64,000 nucleotides of DNA, from contig JANJXV010000101.1 of assembly GCA_024803745.1 (NCBI GenBank), positions 1,567,001 through 1,631,000 on the forward strand, written 5' to 3'. Made by a program: the position numbers and the translations under genes. This document shows, one piece after another, positions 35,166-44,704 of the stretch. The notes under the pieces are model-generated. The model ran no database searches and was not told the DNA's origin. It worked only from the letters and a program-made list of their open reading frames with translations. The DNA comes from Megascapheus bottae. Its lineage: Eukaryota > Chordata > Mammalia > Rodentia > Geomyidae. Numbering within the stretch: the stretch's first letter is position 1; every line of letters begins with the position of its first letter.

Positions 35166-35582
35166 AAACCTTGGGCTCTACCAGCAAAGACCTGCAATAG
35201 AGCAAAATCTTGATACATAAGGCCATATAGTATGAAACTAAATGAAATGAACTCCAGGATATTGAAACAAAAGCCATGTAACGAATGATTGTTGTCCTTA
35301 ATGTACTATGTTGTCTCTCATCTCCTTTGCTGTCCCTTGGTTATCTCATATTGTTATAGTATCTCACTTTGTTATCTGATATATTGAATTTATTTCTACT
35401 TGGTTATTTGAAATTTGATAGGGAAGGGGGGAAAACCAAGACGGGTGGGGGGACGGGGGGGAGGATAATGAGTACCAAGACATGTGAAAGGGTATCAATG
35501 TATGTGAATTAATGCACCTTCTATCTGGCAAATATCATGTAACCCTTTTACTAATTATAATAAAAAAATTAAAAAAATAAAG
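34594..35582 (+). mobile_element. 5'-truncated L1 (ORF2 end, 3' UTR, A-tail)
   Basis: The longest L1 body in the window: the ORF2 remnant followed by a 3' UTR with 'ttgtccttaatgtactatgt', the G-rich tract at 35424-35463 and 'ctaattataataaaaaaatt' as a tail. It begins immediately after the A-rich tail of the 34518 fragment, so it probably inserted in that tail. Confidence 0.93.
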
Positions 35583-35589
35583 AATGAAT

Positions 35590-36000
35590 TCTTGTTCTAC
35601 CTACATCATGACTCTCTTGGCATCTTCAAAAGCAAATGCCCTAACAAACTGGTCAGAAGCACATGAGCCAAAGAGCAAGGAGGGAAAAAAATCACCTTTA
35701 CAGCAGATCCAATGTTTTTAAGCAGCCTTTGTACCAAGTGTTGTTGTGAAGGAACCCTCGCTCTCTGAAACAGCTAATGAAAATTTAAAACGGTATAACC
35801 ACGTCAGAAAACGTGTTTGCTGTTTCTCCAAACCTTAAACACCCACCTACTGTATGATTAAGGTATTCATGCCTCGCAATGCATTCCAGAAAGAAAGAAA
35901 AAAAACAGCATATACTGCTACAAAGACTTGTGCACACATGTTCACAGCAGCTTTATGTGTGGGGAAACATAAAAATAAAACAGTAATAGCCAACGGAAGC
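35590..36000. other. Unique DNA with an old L1 scrap at its end
   Basis: 35870-35990 includes 'caaagacttgtgcacacatg' and 'ttcacagcagctttatgtgt', which match old L1 ORF2 text. The rest is unassigned. Confidence 0.45.
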
Positions 36001-36260
36001 TCCACATTTGTGCACCAGTCTTGAGCACGGACACTCAGGCTGCCGGCCCAAGTGCAAGGGCCAGGAAGGCACCGAGCGGCTGAGCTGTGGTTATAACTCT
36101 TCCTTATCTGACAGCTAATGAAATGTAAACAAAAGCCGTCTCACCGTGACTCCCGCAAGACACAGACTCAACAATCTTCACGGCAAAAACCAAAAAATGA
36201 AAAATCCCACTGGAAGGCTTCACGCATTGCACGCTTCAGGCCTGGGAAATGCGCCCAGGG

Positions 36261-36385
36261 GCAACTTCGCGCATGCGCAGATCCTCCCGCCTGAGAGACA
36301 CGCGCAAGGCGCAACTTCGCGCAGGTGCAGATCCTCCAGCCTGAGCTGCACAAGGCACAACTTCGCGCATGCACAGATCCTCCCA
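36261..36385 (+). repeat. Three-copy ~48-bp tandem array with NRF1-like cores
   Basis: 'caacttcgcgca' followed by 'gcagatcctcc' recurs with unit starts at 36261, 36311 and 36357 (periods 50 and 46). The core is exact NRF1 consensus CGCGCATGCGCA at 36268-36279, a weakened CGCGCAGGTGCA at 36318 and CGCGCATGCACA at 36364, one CpG lost. Monomer-like arrays of this kind drive some rodent L1 promoters. Confidence 0.85.
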
Positions 36386-36645
36386 AAACCTACCAGCCCA
36401 GTCAAGGCCCCTCGTTCCTCCCAGACCATGAGGCCCCAGCCCCATGCAGGCCCTGTGCAGCCTCCGTGTCGCCCCAACTGGGGTCTCTACTCCCTGGTTC
36501 ATTCACCTGCAAGCCCCGGCACAGATACCTGAAAGACCTGGTCTCTTTCTTCCTCAGGGTCAGGGGTGTTAGGGGTGGGGAAGAGGACGCCCTTGTCCTT
36601 CCTGGGGTTCTTTCTACTTTGAGCGGCTAAACGCGGCCCCTGGTC

Positions 36646-36652
36646 ACTTACC
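36646..36652 (-). promoter_or_regulatory. Splice-donor-like site on the minus strand
   Basis: On the minus strand the sequence reads gagcccg|gtaagtgacc, a near-consensus 5' splice site just inside the CpG-rich block. If used, it would end a first exon transcribed leftward from the island. Donor-like hexamers also occur by chance. Confidence 0.3.
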
Positions 36653-36790
36653 GGGCTCCTCAGCTCTGGGAGACACGTTTGAGGCAATGGCGGGTGTTGA
36701 GCTTCGCGTGTTTGTGGGGAGAAGGGCATCAGGGCCACCTGCTCGCGGCTGCCATCGTGGGCCATGAGCTGGGAGCGTGGCCTTGGCAAA

Positions 36791-36890
36791 CACGCATGCT
36801 CACTGAGCACCAAGGGTCGTGGCCCAGCGAAGAGCACGCATGCTCAGTGAGCACGAGGGCCAAGGCCCAGTGAAGAGCACGCATGCAGAG
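36791..36890 (+). repeat. 43-44-bp tandem array with palindromic core
   Basis: 'cacgcatgct' recurs at 36791 and 36835, with a partial unit at 36878. Each full unit has a 13-bp palindrome: TGCTCACTGAGCA at 36797-36809 and TGCTCAGTGAGCA at 36841-36853. The array ends about 10 bp before the YY1-like site, so it sits where promoter monomers would sit if 36890 onward is an L1 5' UTR. Confidence 0.85.
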
Positions 36891-37388
36891 AGGGAAGGAA
36901 GATGGCCCCGAGACAATAGGGACGCTGCCTAGCTCTCTCTCACAAAAAGAGAGAACTAAGGAGTCCCACGAGCCAATTATCTTAAGAAATCCACAACAAC
37001 AAACTCAAAAGGCAACGGAGAAGGACTCAAAGTGGAAAAGAAATCCAGATAAAGCTCACATCCAACTTTCTCAAAGAATTCGGAACGCGAGGACCCCTCC
37101 CCCACCTCCATCCGCCAGTTCCAAGCCACAGAAAGCGCCGGCGGGCTGGGGCGAAAAGCGGCAGCAGGCCGGGAAAAGAGGCTGCGGGCGGAGGGGGCCA
37201 GCCTGGGAGCCCGAATGCTGCAGAAACCAACATACAACCGGGCCAGCGAACGGCGGAAGCAGCAGAACCCAGACGCGGAACCAGAACAGCAAGCAGCGGA
37301 ACCCAGACTCGGAACACAGGCGACAGCGGAGACCCGAGGGGAGTGAGAGACTCCCCACCACCGTGCAGCACCCGCAGAGGGATGCAGA

Positions 37389-37399
37389 GGCGTGAGTAA
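37389..37399 (+). promoter_or_regulatory. Splice-donor-like site on the plus strand
   Basis: 'gaggc|gtgagtaata' at the right edge of the GC-rich block fits a 5' splice site facing rightward. Together with the minus-strand site it would be the layout of a bidirectional promoter. No acceptor or second exon could be identified. Confidence 0.3.
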
Positions 37400-37686
37400 T
37401 ACAGCGCGTCCCCAAACACAAAGGGAAAGCAGAGCGGTGCCAAGCAATAGAACTTAACTCAGACCCCTCCACCCCGCCCACACAGGCCTAAAGGCAAAAA
37501 GAATACAAGGACGAATCCTAAAGTTGGCTGTGCCTCCACTACCAGATTTTTGTAGACTCCAACTTACAGGCCAGAAGTTGAGAATTAATGGCCCAGTAGA
37601 TCAAATTAGTCCCATTCCATGTTGTTTAAGCAGCATAGTATTTCTACACATTTGAGCCATCATTTAACAAAACAGAAGACCTATAT

Positions 37687-37860
37687 CAGGCACCAGTATC
37701 TCACACTTACAATCCTAGCTACTCAGGAAGCTGAGATCTGAGGATCACGGTTTGAGGTCAACTTGAGCAGGAAAGTCTGTAAGATTCTTAAACCTAATTA
37801 ACCAATAGGAATTCAGAAGTACGGGTATGGCTTGAGTGGTACAGCACCAACCTTAACACC
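37687..37860 (+). mobile_element. IDL-type composite SINE (3' truncated)
   Basis: Head 'tcctagctactcaggaagct', 'gagatctgaggatcacggtt', middle 'cctaattaaccaataggaat' and the start of the right module 'gtatggcttgagtggtacag'. The end of the right module is missing or scrambled. Confidence 0.8.
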
Positions 37861-37897
37861 AACCCTTAAATTAATTAACATACATGTGGGTCTGTGT

Positions 37898-37941
37898 ATA
37901 TGTGCACACATATATATTATTGTATATATATATATATATAC
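37898..37941. repeat. AT-rich microsatellite (TA/CA)
   Basis: TA dinucleotides at about 37920-37940 preceded by CA/TA mixtures; a TGTG run follows at about 37970-37980. Simple sequence only. Confidence 0.8.
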
Positions 37942-38261
37942 ATCTATTATGTATGCTGTATACATGCACATGTGTGTGTGTTTGTGTCAGAAGACTTAAG
38001 TTTAAAATTTAAATTTCCTTAAAACAATGAAACAACTGACCATTCTAGGCTTACAGTCCTGCCTCATGATGATAAGCTGTAGCAGAGTAGAGGCTTCCCC
38101 TCCAGATAAACTACTCAGCTGATCACAGCCCCTGTTACTCCCACTAGTCCCCACTCTAGCCTGTTTTCCTGCCTTAATCCTGTTGAAATCTTGGCTCTTC
38201 CTAAGGTGGTTCTTCAATTACTCTGTGTCTGTGTCTGCACAGTAATTAAAGACTAAACTCA

Positions 38262-38412
38262 AGTTGGGCATGGTAGCACTTGCCTATAATCCCATCCTTA
38301 GGAAATGGAAACTGAAAGATCTTAAGTTTGAGGCCAGCCTGGAGTACATATGTAGTTATTTCCAAGCCAGCCTAAGCTACATAGCCAGATCTTGTCTCAA
38401 AAAGGAAAAAGG
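38262..38412 (+). mobile_element. B1-like 7SL-derived SINE
   Basis: 'ttgggcatggtagcacttgc', 'tttgaggccagcctggagta' and 'agcctaagctacatagccag' followed by 'tcttgtctcaaaaa' give the order of a rodent B1 element (7SL RNA derived). It ends in an A-rich tail. Old and inactive. Confidence 0.8.
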
Positions 38413-38654
38413 AAAAAAAAGTCAAAAATCAGAACAGAAAAGAACAAAACCGATTCGGCTCATTTTGGTGCTCAGAATGAGATTTCTACGTTTGGACCTT
38501 TTTCATTTTCTTCTCATATTTTATTATAATATTCCAAAGAAACTCTCAGAAGGCAATGATTATATCATATATTTTGCATTTCCCACAGCTCTCCATATAA
38601 AACGAAGTACAAAGTAGATAATTAATGATTGTTAAAAGAATGCATGAGTAAAGA

Positions 38655-38680
38655 ATACATATATATATATATATAAAATA
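38655..38680. repeat. (TA)n microsatellite
   Basis: A short TA run of about 20 bp in AT-rich DNA. Confidence 0.85.
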
Positions 38681-38775
38681 AAACAGGAATTACTTGAAAC
38701 ATGAAAGCAAGATTATAACAACTGCTTGTTGCTCATGTTTTTAAAAACATGAAATGTCAGTAGTAAAACTATTTG

Positions 38776-38917
38776 CTTTTAGAGGGGTGGGGGCGGGGGG
38801 AGGGAAATGGGGATCAAGACATGTGAAAGGGTATTAATGAATGGGAATTAATGCACCATCTATCTGGAAAATATCATGTAAACCTTCTATTAATTACAAT
38901 AAAATATATGAAAAAAT
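38776..38917 (+). mobile_element. L1 3' UTR end with A-tail
   Basis: Begins within the G-rich tract ('gaggggtgggggcggggg'), then 'gggattaatgaatgggaatt'-type text and the end 'taattacaataaaatatatg' plus A-run. Severe 5' truncation. Same older wave as 26265. Confidence 0.88.
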
Positions 38918-38932
38918 ATTCATTTTTGAGCC

Positions 38933-39275
38933 AGGTTTGAGAGCTCATCTTTATAATTTTAGCTTCTTGGAAAGTGGAGATCAGGGGGTTGAGCAATTCA
39001 AGGCCATTCCAGTCAGAAGTACTCCCAACACCATATCAGCCAGGGGCCCTGATGGCAAGCACCCGTCATCTCTGGCTGGGCGCACATGGCTTTTGCCTTC
39101 ATCCTCAGTGACACATGGGAGCACAGCTAACAGGAATGTAGCCCAAACCTGTCCACCCCAGGCTAGTCCCAGCCTCAAAAATAACCAACATTGAAAGGGC
39201 TTGGAATAATATCTCAGTGGTAAAGCACCAGCCACCAAGCATGTGGCCCAGAGGTGAATTCAACACCTCCAAAAT
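38933..39275 (+). mobile_element. Composite SINE: 7SL-like and tRNA-like parts
   Basis: 'gagccaggtttgagagctca' and 'ttttagcttcttggaaagtg' fit a diverged 7SL-like head. 39195-39260 ('gggcttggaataatatctca' to 'gtggtaaagcaccagcc') fits a tRNA-like module. The middle is unlike the IDL type, so it may be the 19275 kind or two insertions. Confidence 0.5.
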
Positions 39276-39279
39276 GAAT

Positions 39280-41060
39280 GCACACACACCTTACACAAAA
39301 CAATACTAGTAGCCTGCTTTTCAGTGCATTAGCTTGGGGAACGATTGTGCCTGAGGTTATTTTCTAATTGATCAGTAAAGCTTATCCTTATCACAGTTCT
39401 ATCTAGTTGATTCTTTTTGAGCTTTCTTTCAGAACTGCAAATCAGTCATTTCAGGACCAGACTAGAGGTACAGCAAAGATTATCCTGAGGCGTGTAATTT
39501 GTTTTAATTTCAGTGAATCCTCAAGAAAAATTTCTGAGACACCTTCAGTACATTTTGACAACCCCTATTATTCTCAATGCCACAAATCATCAGGAAAATT
39601 CTAATATTAATATAGTGTGGAGTTATGAAATATTTGCCCAGAGAATAGTTCATATTAAAATTAATATTTAAAATGGCTTGTTTTCTACCAAATGGATTTC
39701 ATTAATATCCTACTAACATACAAACATACAGGCCTTTTTCCTGTCTTAATTGTTTAGTAACTAGCATTTCTTCTAATCAAGTTAATCTTAATCCCTTTAA
39801 AGCACAACTTACAGTAATTCCACAACAAGGCAGCTAACTAGTAGGCGAGTTTTAGAAAAGATGGAAATAATGGCTCTGTGAGGGTTTTTTAAATCATTTT
39901 TCATGTATTTTAAAGCCTGCAGGATTCCAAAATTTTTATGACCTTAAAATTATCTCACTTTTTAAACATATAATATTAAACTTGAAATTGTCTATGAAAG
40001 AAGAAAAATATGTAGGAGGCTGCAAAACATAATAGTATCCCAGAATCAGAGAAAATGTGGACTGTCTGAGCTTAACAGAAAGGCCATCGCAGTGCTAAGT
40101 CTTTTCCTCTTACCTACAGAGACCATGCAGTGAATTTTAAGAGTGCAATCTGATGAAAGAGGAAAAGGAAAGATGCTTAGAGAATATAAACTACTCAGAG
40201 CATCAGAGTTTCATGGGAAAAGGTACTGTGTTTTAAAATCATATTAATAACACATATGTTCTCTCTAGGTAACACAACATGCATAAAGCTTACTGAGTGT
40301 TGTACATCTAATAATCCATATGCATAACAATTGGCATTGTTCTTTACATGCCTCTACAAAGTGCCGCTCGGGTTCATCTTTCTCTGTAAGCTTTTTACTA
40401 CCCCACACCGAGGAAAGCTGCAGGAAAAAATAATAAAATAGCATATAGGATAGTTGTGATGGACAGCAGTACCTTCCCACAGAACTGGATGTCTGGTCGA
40501 CCTCGGTGAAATAGATATTGTTACTTCAGGCCAAGGTGTTAAGTAATTTTGCTCTGTGTGTTCTGAGTACTGGGGAATCAAGTCTCAGTCCCTGATGGCA
40601 TTGTAAGTTAAGGTGTAACTGATAAATCCAACAAAATCCAGCCGAAAGAATAGGCATTGTTGATCACACATTGCCTGCCAAACAGCCAACAGGCTTGATC
40701 CGTGTTCTGTTATTTAGTCTGTTGAGTTTTGTGGATGAGTGGTTCAAGTGAAGTTTCCAGTGTTGTTTCTCAGTCTTGAGAAACGTGGATGGTACCATCA
40801 GTCTCTTCCTCACTCAGTAGTCAAGGGCACATCTTAGAGACACCATTCTGGTTTCTTTGGCAACAGAACAGCATCAAAACAGGGAAGCAACCAGCAGGAC
40901 AGGAAGAGCTCTTTCAAGTTCACATCTAAAAACACCACTCCCAGTCATACATCTGGAAAACAGGCCAAGGAAGACACATTTGAAAGATACTCTGCCTCAA
41001 TGGGAATTTTGAAAATTATGTAAAGGAATAGGACATTTCCCTTTTGTGGGAGGACAAATT
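39280..41060. other. Unique DNA, no gene seen
   Basis: About 1.8 kb without a named repeat. Overlapping minus frames at 40265-40581 have no domain. Confidence 0.4.
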
Positions 41061-41065
41061 AATAC

Positions 41066-41337
41066 ATCATACAAAATCCACTAGCATAACAATGTTCATT
41101 ACAGCACTATTCACCATAGTAAAGATATGGAACCAACCTAGATGTCCCTCAGTCGATGAGTGGATCAACAAGTTGTGGTATTTGTACACAATGGAATTCT
41201 ATGCTGCTGTCAGAAAGAATGACATCGCCTCATTTGTTAGGAAATGGAAAGACTTAGAAAAAATCCTATTAATTGAAGTAAGCCAGACTCAAGGGAACTT
41301 AGGCTCAATGGTTTCCCTCATTCGTCATAATCAGTAG
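41066..41337 (+). pseudogene. L1 ORF2 C-terminal remnant, open to its own stop
   Basis: Encodes the last ~90 residues of L1 ORF2 protein without a stop, with blocks MFITALFTIVKIWNQP, VDEWINKLWYLYTMEFYAAV and SMVSLIRHNQ, ending in the natural TAG at 41335-41337. The frame happens to be open upstream to an ATG at 41044, outside L1. No catalytic domain (endonuclease or reverse transcriptase) is included, so it cannot act alone. The intact end suggests a recent insertion compared with 34594. Confidence 0.93.
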
Positions 41338-41763
41338 AAACCTTGGGCTCTACTAGCAGAGATCTGCAATAGAGCAAAATCTTGATACATAAGGCCATAT
41401 AGTATGAAGCTAATTGAAAGGACCTCCAGGACATTGAAACAAAAGCCATATAACGAATGATTGTTGTCCTTAATGTACTATGTTGTCTCTCATCTCCTTT
41501 GCTGTCCCTTGGTTATCTCATATTGTTATAGTATCTCAATTTATTATCTGATATATTGAATTTCTTTGTATTTGGTTATTTGAAATTTGATAGGGAAGGG
41601 GGGAAAACCAAGACGGGTGGGGGGTGTGGGGGGGAGGGTAATGGGTACCAAGACATGTGAAAGGGTATCAATGTATGTGAATTAATGCACCTTCTATCTG
41701 GCAAATATCATGTAACCCTTTTACCAATTACAATAAAAAATAAATAAATAAATAAAAGAAAAA
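41066..41763 (+). mobile_element. 5'-truncated L1, young-looking
   Basis: ORF2 end, then a 3' UTR of about 400 bp with a long G-rich tract at 41593-41640 and 'ttaccaattacaataaaaaa' followed by a (TAAA)n-like tail. The best copy for defining the 3' UTR of the local L1 family. No clear target duplication was identified by eye. Confidence 0.95.
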
Positions 41764-41999
41764 GCATGTGCACTGTTTTGCTTGCAGGCATAGAAATTAC
41801 ATTATTCACAAATATTTTCTACATAGTAGGTAGGGTAGCTACACTGGACATGAAAGGGCGGGGACAATTAATATGGATGAAACAGTCCTGTTTCATTAAC
41901 TTTCTACCTTATTGTTCATTTATTTCTTCAAATTTTGGGTTTGTCTGAGAGATGAGAGATTCTCTTCTCTCTTTGATTATATCAGAATAAAAATAGATA

Positions 42000-42300
42000 T
42001 TGGTCTGGAGGTTTGGCTCAAATACTAGAGCACCAGATGTGCAAGCAAGCTCAGCAAATATGAAGCCATAAGTTCAAACCAAGTATTTTCTAAAATCATC
42101 ATCATCATCAATAAAAATAATAAATAGCATAAGCTGGGGACAAGGCAGAAAAGTTCATGAAATGTTAATTTCTAATTAATCAGCAAAAAGAAAAAATTCA
42201 GAAGTGGAGATGTGCCTCAAGTGGTAGAGCATGAAATAGTTGAAATAGCCAAGTGAGAGCTCAGGGTCCTGAGTTCATGTCCCAGTGGTGCTTCTCTTAA
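42000..42300 (+). mobile_element. Degraded ID/IDL SINE pieces
   Basis: 42003-42090 is tRNA-like ('gaggtttggctcaaatacta'), and 42198-42296 is the right module of an IDL SINE ('gtgcctcaagtggtagagca', 'ctcagggtcctgagttcatg'). A short (ATC)n run lies at 42097-42112 between them. Confidence 0.6.
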
Positions 42301-42304
42301 TCAA

Positions 42305-43195
42305 ATATGAATGCACACATACTGAAAATGTACATGGTATACACTGCCAAATACACAGCTCACTCCCTCCAGCAGCTCCTAAAACCTGTTATTAGGTTGC
42401 AGGTTTGAAGTTTAGCAACTCCACATCTCTTAGGCACCTTATTTCAACGAGGATTGAACAGAGGGACCAGGAAAAGACTTAATTAACTAGGGCAGTATTT
42501 CTCGAGATATTTGTTGTTGACATTGCAAAAGGGACAACATATTATATTTGATTTCCCATTTTCAAAGCAGAAGGAAAGGCAATCCACAACATAGGAAACA
42601 TTTCACTTTCCTTCCTATTTTAATCAATCTTCAAAGAAAGACTGGGGTGGGAACACTTAAATCATAACTCTGCGGTTATTGAAAACCCCAAGAATGATGA
42701 ACTTCATGCATATGATGTTGAAATAACACACAATGAATTGTAGGCACTCTGAACGGCAGTGAAATTTACAACTCCTTTCCTCTGTTCCAAAATAAAAAAA
42801 GAATTTCTATCTTCCCAGCAAGTGGTCTCCAAAATAAATGCTGTTCTCACACCCATGAGCAAAGAAATAACTTGGGGCAAGAAAGCACAGTGTGTTTTCA
42901 TTTACAAATTATATACATCACATCACTTTACTAACATGCTGCCAAATATAAAAATTGAAATATAAACTGTATGAGATATAAAATGCAGTATTTTTCCCCA
43001 CATTGCCTGACATACTGTTCCACATAACTCAAATACTGACTATGATGATGTCTCGTGCATAACTATAAATATCTACCTCCCTAAATATCCCTTCCACACA
43101 GCTCAAAACAAAAAACTTGAAGACAACTCTTGTTGCTGGCATGCCTCTTTTAGAGGGCCTAAAAGGACAGAAATAAGTTGAGACCATAAATGATG
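42305..43195. other. Unique DNA, no gene seen
   Basis: No repeat recognised; short overlapping frames near 42704-42965 only. Confidence 0.4.
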
Positions 43196-43199
43196 CTCT

Positions 43200-43365
43200 C
43201 AATTTGGGTAGGTACGATACTAACTGAGTGCTTTCCAGGTGTGAGGCATTGTAATGTCTTGTGTTTAATTTTCCCCAAAACTCCATGTGGTAGATCATCT
43301 TCCCAGTTAACAGCTAAAGAAACTGAGGACTAATGTACCTTAGAATTGGCTAGTTAGAAAACAGT
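43200..43365 (+). mobile_element. MIR SINE fragment
   Basis: 'actgagtgctttccaggtgt', 'gaggcattgtaatgtcttgt' and 'cagctaaagaaactgaggac' follow MIR order (5' region, then core). Confidence 0.65.
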
Positions 43366-43369
43366 AGCA

Positions 43370-44475
43370 AACTGTGTAAGAATCCTTTCTTGACTGAATT
43401 TATTCTGGGTCCATGGCCCGCCAGAGAGAAGCTTTGGATTCCCAATGGGATCCTTAGCAACATGGGAAGGAGGGGGAAATTTGGGTTGTCTGGAGGCACA
43501 GGGAGATGTCAGGGTTCCTCTCATCTTTTGGTAGAAGCGAGGGATGCTAATATTCTGACGTGGACAGGACAGTCCAAGAACATACCCACAGTGCTGTGGA
43601 GGGAGAATCAAGAGGTATCAGAGATGAATGACGAACCAGATATGATCATCACAGTGCAATTTGTAATAGCTGAGTAGTCCAAGACTCAATAAATTACAGT
43701 GTATCTATTTATCAGAGCTCTGTGGCTACTAGCATGACGTTTTTTCAAAAGAATAACCATATGAAAAAAATTCACACTTCCTATTTACATGTGCAAAAGC
43801 AATATTCGCCAAAACATTCATATTCACAAGTCCTAAAAGTAATCTGGTTAGCAGGGTTGTTGTGTTAGAAAAGTATTTATATGTTTATGTATGCACATGG
43901 GAAATACTTTGAAAGACATCAGCCAAAGTATTAATTACTATTTGTTGCTGAAGTATAGTAGAGAGTCCATATAAAATATTTTATGACAGAATCATTATAA
44001 ATAGCCACACATACCACTGTAAGAAGGAAACACTCATAAGTAATATAATCTATTATCTCAAAGTCCTTATGAATTCCGTAAGCCAAAGATTTGATACCCA
44101 TCTTTTCAGAATGTGTCACTGGCAGCATTTTATTTCATTTTATTTTCTGACATCAAGTTCTTTAATAATAGAAAAGAAAAGCACCAGGTGTTTCTCACCA
44201 GGTGCCTTTGCAATGGCAGCAGAGTTCACTGGTATATTTTTTTCAGAGCCAAAATAGCACCTACTATTCACATGCCCTATCTTTAAAGCCTTCATTGTTT
44301 CACTATGATTCAAAAGTGAAGTTACTCACTCCCGCCCACACAGCAAGAACAATACAATCACGACACTGAACTGAATAAATGCTTGAAACTTCATAAATAC
44401 TAAGTATCTCATCTCAGAATGTCTTATGAGTAGAAATCATTATGATGCTGTCTGCCATATAATTTATCTTTATCT
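43370..44475. other. Unique DNA, no gene seen
   Basis: Plus frame 43390-43677 (95 codons) and its minus-strand counterpart 43354-43611 overlap. Neither shows a domain or splice context, so I do not call them. Confidence 0.4.
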
Positions 44476-44477
44476 TT

Positions 44478-44519
<42 letters not shown>
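44478..44519. repeat. (ATC)n microsatellite
   Basis: Fourteen ATC triplets. In one frame it encodes a run of histidines, which is an artefact of the repeat. It directly abuts an antisense SINE tail. Confidence 0.95.
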
Positions 44520-44529
44520 GTTTGGGTTT

Positions 44530-44700
44530 TTGTTCTGGTACTGGTGATGGAACTCCATCACCTGAGCCACACCACCAGTCCAACATTTTGCTGGTTAATT
44601 GGAAATGAAGAATTTTCTGTTTGGACTCGCTTCAAACTGATCCTCCAGGTCTCAGCATAGTGAGCAGGTAGCATTTCATATGTCAGCCACTGGTGTCTTG
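44530..44700 (-). mobile_element. IDL/ID-type SINE (degraded)
   Basis: Antisense: 'catcacctgagccacaccac' (right module), 'gctggttaattggaaatgaa' (middle), 'actgatcctccaggtctcag' (left module). Confidence 0.65.
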
Positions 44701-44704
44701 CTCA

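Larger units (their letters stand above)
36010..37450. promoter_or_regulatory. CpG-rich island: L1 5' UTR or cryptic promoter
   Basis: This is the only strongly GC- and CpG-rich segment in the window. It holds two tandem arrays (36261-36385 and 36791-36890), an exact NRF1 consensus, a YY1-like 'gaagatggcc' at 36899 and GC-rich DNA at 37075-37410. From 36890 on, 'aagatggccccgagacaata' and 'gggacgctgcctagctctct' resemble the start of a mammalian L1 5' UTR, which typically begins with a YY1 site. No ORF1 or ORF2 follows: recognisable similarity stops near 37500. The alternative is a CpG-island promoter of an unannotated host transcript. Frames of 85-170 codons across it have no known domain; the longest, 36883-37395, is Arg/Gln/Pro-rich. 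Confidence 0.55.

Noticed and set aside
36261..36890. CRISPR-like array from evenly spaced repeats
   Set aside because: Units are contiguous and differ by mutation, with no unique spacers, and the context is mammalian.
36883..37395. 170-codon Arg/Gln/Pro-rich frame in the CpG island, and minus-strand frames of 136-156 codons
   Set aside because: GC-rich DNA has few stop codons, several phases are open at once, and the sequence does not resemble L1 ORF1 or any protein I know.
37560..38775. Idea that the L1 3' end at 38776 completes the L1-like 5' UTR at 36890
   Set aside because: The intervening DNA has no L1 text, and the 38776 copy is a plain 5'-truncated insertion of an older subfamily.
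44426..44608. Frame with a run of 13 histidines
   Set aside because: Produced by the ATC microsatellite.
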